This document shows, one piece after another, positions 62,001-64,000 of a stretch of DNA of 64,000 bases. The stretch is from Siphonodentalium dalli (taxonomy: Eukaryota; Mollusca; Scaphopoda; Gadilida; Siphonodentaliidae), in NCBI GenBank assembly GCA_032622095.1, contig CP136068.1, positions 61,464,025 through 61,528,024 on the forward strand. Reading direction: 5' to 3'. Each line of letters begins with the position of its first letter. Positions within the stretch are counted from its first letter, which is position 1. Both the position numbers and the translations under genes were made by a program. The notes under the pieces were generated by a model that saw only the letters and a list, made by a program, of their open reading frames with translations, searched no databases and was not told the DNA's origin.

Positions 62001-64000
62001 CAACTCATATAAGAGTGGACAAGGGGGAACTCATATAAGAGTGGACAGGCAGGAACTCATATAAGAGTGGACAGGGAGGAACTCATATAAAGTGGACAGG
62101 GAGGAACTCATATAAGAGTGGACAGGCAGGAACTCATATAAGAGTGGACAGGCTGGAACTCATATAAGAGTGGACAGGCAGGAACTCATATAAGAGTGGA
62201 CAGGGAGGAACTCATAAGAGTGGACAGGGAGGTACTCATAAGAGTGGACATGGAGGAACTCACAAGAGTGGACAGGCAGGAACTCATATAAGAGTGGACA
62301 GGCAGGAACTCATATAAGAGTGGACAGGCTGGAACTCATATACGAGTGGACAGGCTGGAACTCATATACGAGTGGACAGGCAGCAACTCATATAATAGTG
62401 GACAGGGAGGAACTCATAAGAGAGGACAGGGAGCAACTAATATATGAGTGTACATGGAGGAACTAATATAAGAGTGGACAGGGAGGAACTAGTATAAGAG
62501 TGGACAGGGAGGAACTAATATAAGAGTGGACAGGGAGGAACTAATATAAGAGTGGACAGGGAGGAACTAATATAATAGTGGACAGGGAGGAACTAATATA
62601 AGAGTGGACAGGGAGGAACTCATATAAGAGTTGACAGGCTGGAACTCATAAGAGTGGACAGGCTGGAACTCATAAGACTGGACAGGCAGGAACTCATATA
62701 AGAGTGGACAGGGAGGAACTCATAAGAGTGGACATGGAGGAACTCATAAGAGTGGAAGGCTGGAACTCATATACGAGTGGACAGGCAGCAACTCATATAA
62801 GAGTGGACAGGGAGGAACTCATATAAGAGAGGACATAGAGGAACTAATATATGAGTGTACAGGGAGGAACTAATATAAGAGTGGACAGGGAGGAACTCAT
62901 ATAAGAGTGGACAGGGAGGAACTCATATAAGAGTGGACAGGGAGGAACTCATATAAGAGTGGACAGGGAGGAACTCATATAAGAGTGGACAGGGAGGAAC
63001 CCATATAAGAGTGGACAGGCAGGAACTCATATAAGAGTGGACAGGCAGGAACTCATATATGAGTGGACAGGCAGGAACTCATATAGCAGTGTACAGGTAG
63101 GAACTCATAAGAGTTGACAGGGAGGAACTCATATAAGAGTGGACAGGGAAGAACTCATATAAGAGTGGACATGCAGGAATTCATATAAGAGTGGACAGGC
63201 TGGGACTCATATAATAGTGGACAGGCAGCAACTCATATAAGAGTGGACTGGGAGGAACTCATATAAGAGTGGAAATGAGGAACTCATATAAGAGTGGACA
63301 GGCTGGAACTCATAAGAGTGGACAGGCAGGAACTCATATAAGAGTGGACAGGGAGGAACTCATAAGAGTGGACAGGCTGGAACTCATATACGAGTGGACA
63401 GGTAGCAACTCATATAAGAGTGGACAGGGAGGAACTCATATAAGAGAGGACAGGGAGGAACTAATATATGAGTGTACAGGGAGGAACTAATATAAGAGTG
63501 GACAGGGAGGAACTCATATAAGAGTGGACAGGGAGGAACTCATATAAGAGTGGACAGGGAGGAACTCATATAAGAGTGGACAGGGAGGAATTCATATAAG
63601 AGTGGACAGGGAGGAACCCATATAAGAGTGGACAGGCAGGAACTCATATAAGAGTGGACAGGCAGGAACTCATATAAGAGTGGACAGGCAGGAACTCATA
63701 TAGCAGTGTACAGGGAGGAACTCATACGAGTTGACAGGGAGGAACTCATATAAGAGTGGACAGGGAAGAACTCATATAAGAGTGGACATGCAGGAATTCA
63801 TATAAGAGTGGACAGGCTGGGACTCATATAATAGTGGACAGGCAGCAACTCATATAAGAGTGGACTGGGAGGAACTCATATAAGAGTGGAAATGAGGAAC
63901 TCATATAAGAGTGGACAGGGGAACTCATATAAGAGTGGACAGGGAGGAACTCATATAAGAGTGGACAGGGGAACTCATATAAGAGTGGACAGGGAGGAAC
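56050..64000. repeat. 3,091-bp higher-order repeat, about 2.5 units
   Basis: The landmark GTGGAAATGAGGAACTC followed by GACAGGCTGG begins frames at 57,087, 60,178 and 63,269, exactly 3,091 bp apart, about 119-120 monomers per unit. CATACGAGTTGACAGG near 57,566 recurs with the same offset. Units differ by only a few substitutions; the third has lost 24 bp (one CATGGAGGAACTCATAAGAG monomer near 63,370). The block continues past the window edge, so its full copy number is unknown. Confidence 0.88.

Larger units (their letters stand above)
22231..64000. repeat. 26-bp satellite array, >41.7 kb, runs off the window
   Basis: Monomer core GGAACTCATATAAGAG followed by TGGACAGGGA or TGGACAGGCA, 26 bp per unit, head-to-tail without a break to the window edge (about 1,600 copies). 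Common variants are a 2-bp loss (CTCATAAGAG), CTAATATAAGAG, CTCATATACGAG, GCAACTC, TGGACATGGA, TGGACTGGGA, GTACAGGGA, TTGACAGGG and one-to-three-base changes in the G run. Each monomer holds a TATAAG. Because 26 is not a multiple of 3, reading cycles through all frames; ATATAAGAG puts a TAA (and TGA on the other strand) in one frame, so the unmutated array cannot code. The 66-88 codon frames seen here are where indel variants mask those stops. Confidence 0.97.

Noticed and set aside
22172-63490. Open frames of 66-88 codons giving EELIRVDREELI or YEFLPVHSYMSS-type repeats
   Set aside because: They are translations of the 26-bp satellite, starting and ending where indel variants hide the built-in stop of one frame. 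A 26-bp period cannot keep a frame.
22231-64000. CRISPR-like array of short regular repeats
   Set aside because: Monomers are contiguous with no unique spacers, the context is eukaryotic and no cas gene is present. It is a satellite.
1-64000. tRNA, rRNA or snRNA genes
   Set aside because: Scanning by eye for TTCGA-type B-box motifs and rRNA landmarks found none in a credible cloverleaf or rRNA context.

Overview
The window is eukaryotic, repeat-dominated and gene-poor, most likely from a mollusc or another marine invertebrate. Supporting signs are spliceable exons with GT/AG boundaries, no bacterial-type gene packing, several kinds of transposable-element debris, and tandem repeats built around an 'AAGGCCCATAACTC' type motif of the sort common in bivalve and gastropod genomes. 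The taxon is an inference; nothing here fixes a species. I recognise no intact protein-coding gene, tRNA, rRNA or CRISPR array.

Layout. (1) 1-5216: AT-rich sequence with old tandem repeats, a dispersed element with RTE-like ends (about 796-1531), a large palindrome (2516-2678) and two possible minus-strand exons (3908-3935 and 4443-4526). (2) 5217-10447: a 5.2-kb mobile element with very long terminal inverted repeats made of about 170-bp subrepeats, bounded by an 8-bp direct repeat. Its interior holds a minus-strand LINE C-terminal remnant and a 0.6-kb segment that recurs outside the element. (3) 10448-11905: a 161-bp tandem repeat followed by the second copy of that segment. (4) 11906-16480: mostly non-coding DNA with a hAT-like non-autonomous element (12943-13897), a second palindrome (14790-14934), and possible minus-strand exons, including a convincing first exon at 16060-16141. 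(5) 16481-22233: a GC-rich satellite of about 125-145 bp monomers with poly-G tracts, arranged in 2.05-2.3 kb higher-order units. (6) 22231-64000: a 26-bp satellite running off the window edge, more than 41.7 kb and roughly 1,600 monomers, with nested higher-order repeats at 409 bp, 2.69 kb, 3.07 kb, 3.09 kb and about 8.2-8.4 kb.

The minus-strand exons can be chained into one reading frame (16060-16141, then 12263-12318, then 4443-4526, then a stop-containing exon near 3908-3935). This would be a small spliced gene of about 80 codons whose introns carry the transposons. The model rests on splice motifs and phase only; I recognise no protein family. The most distinctive features are the long-TIR element and the back-to-back pair of hierarchical satellites. 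Nearly all open frames longer than 60 codons lie inside repeats and are chance products of them.
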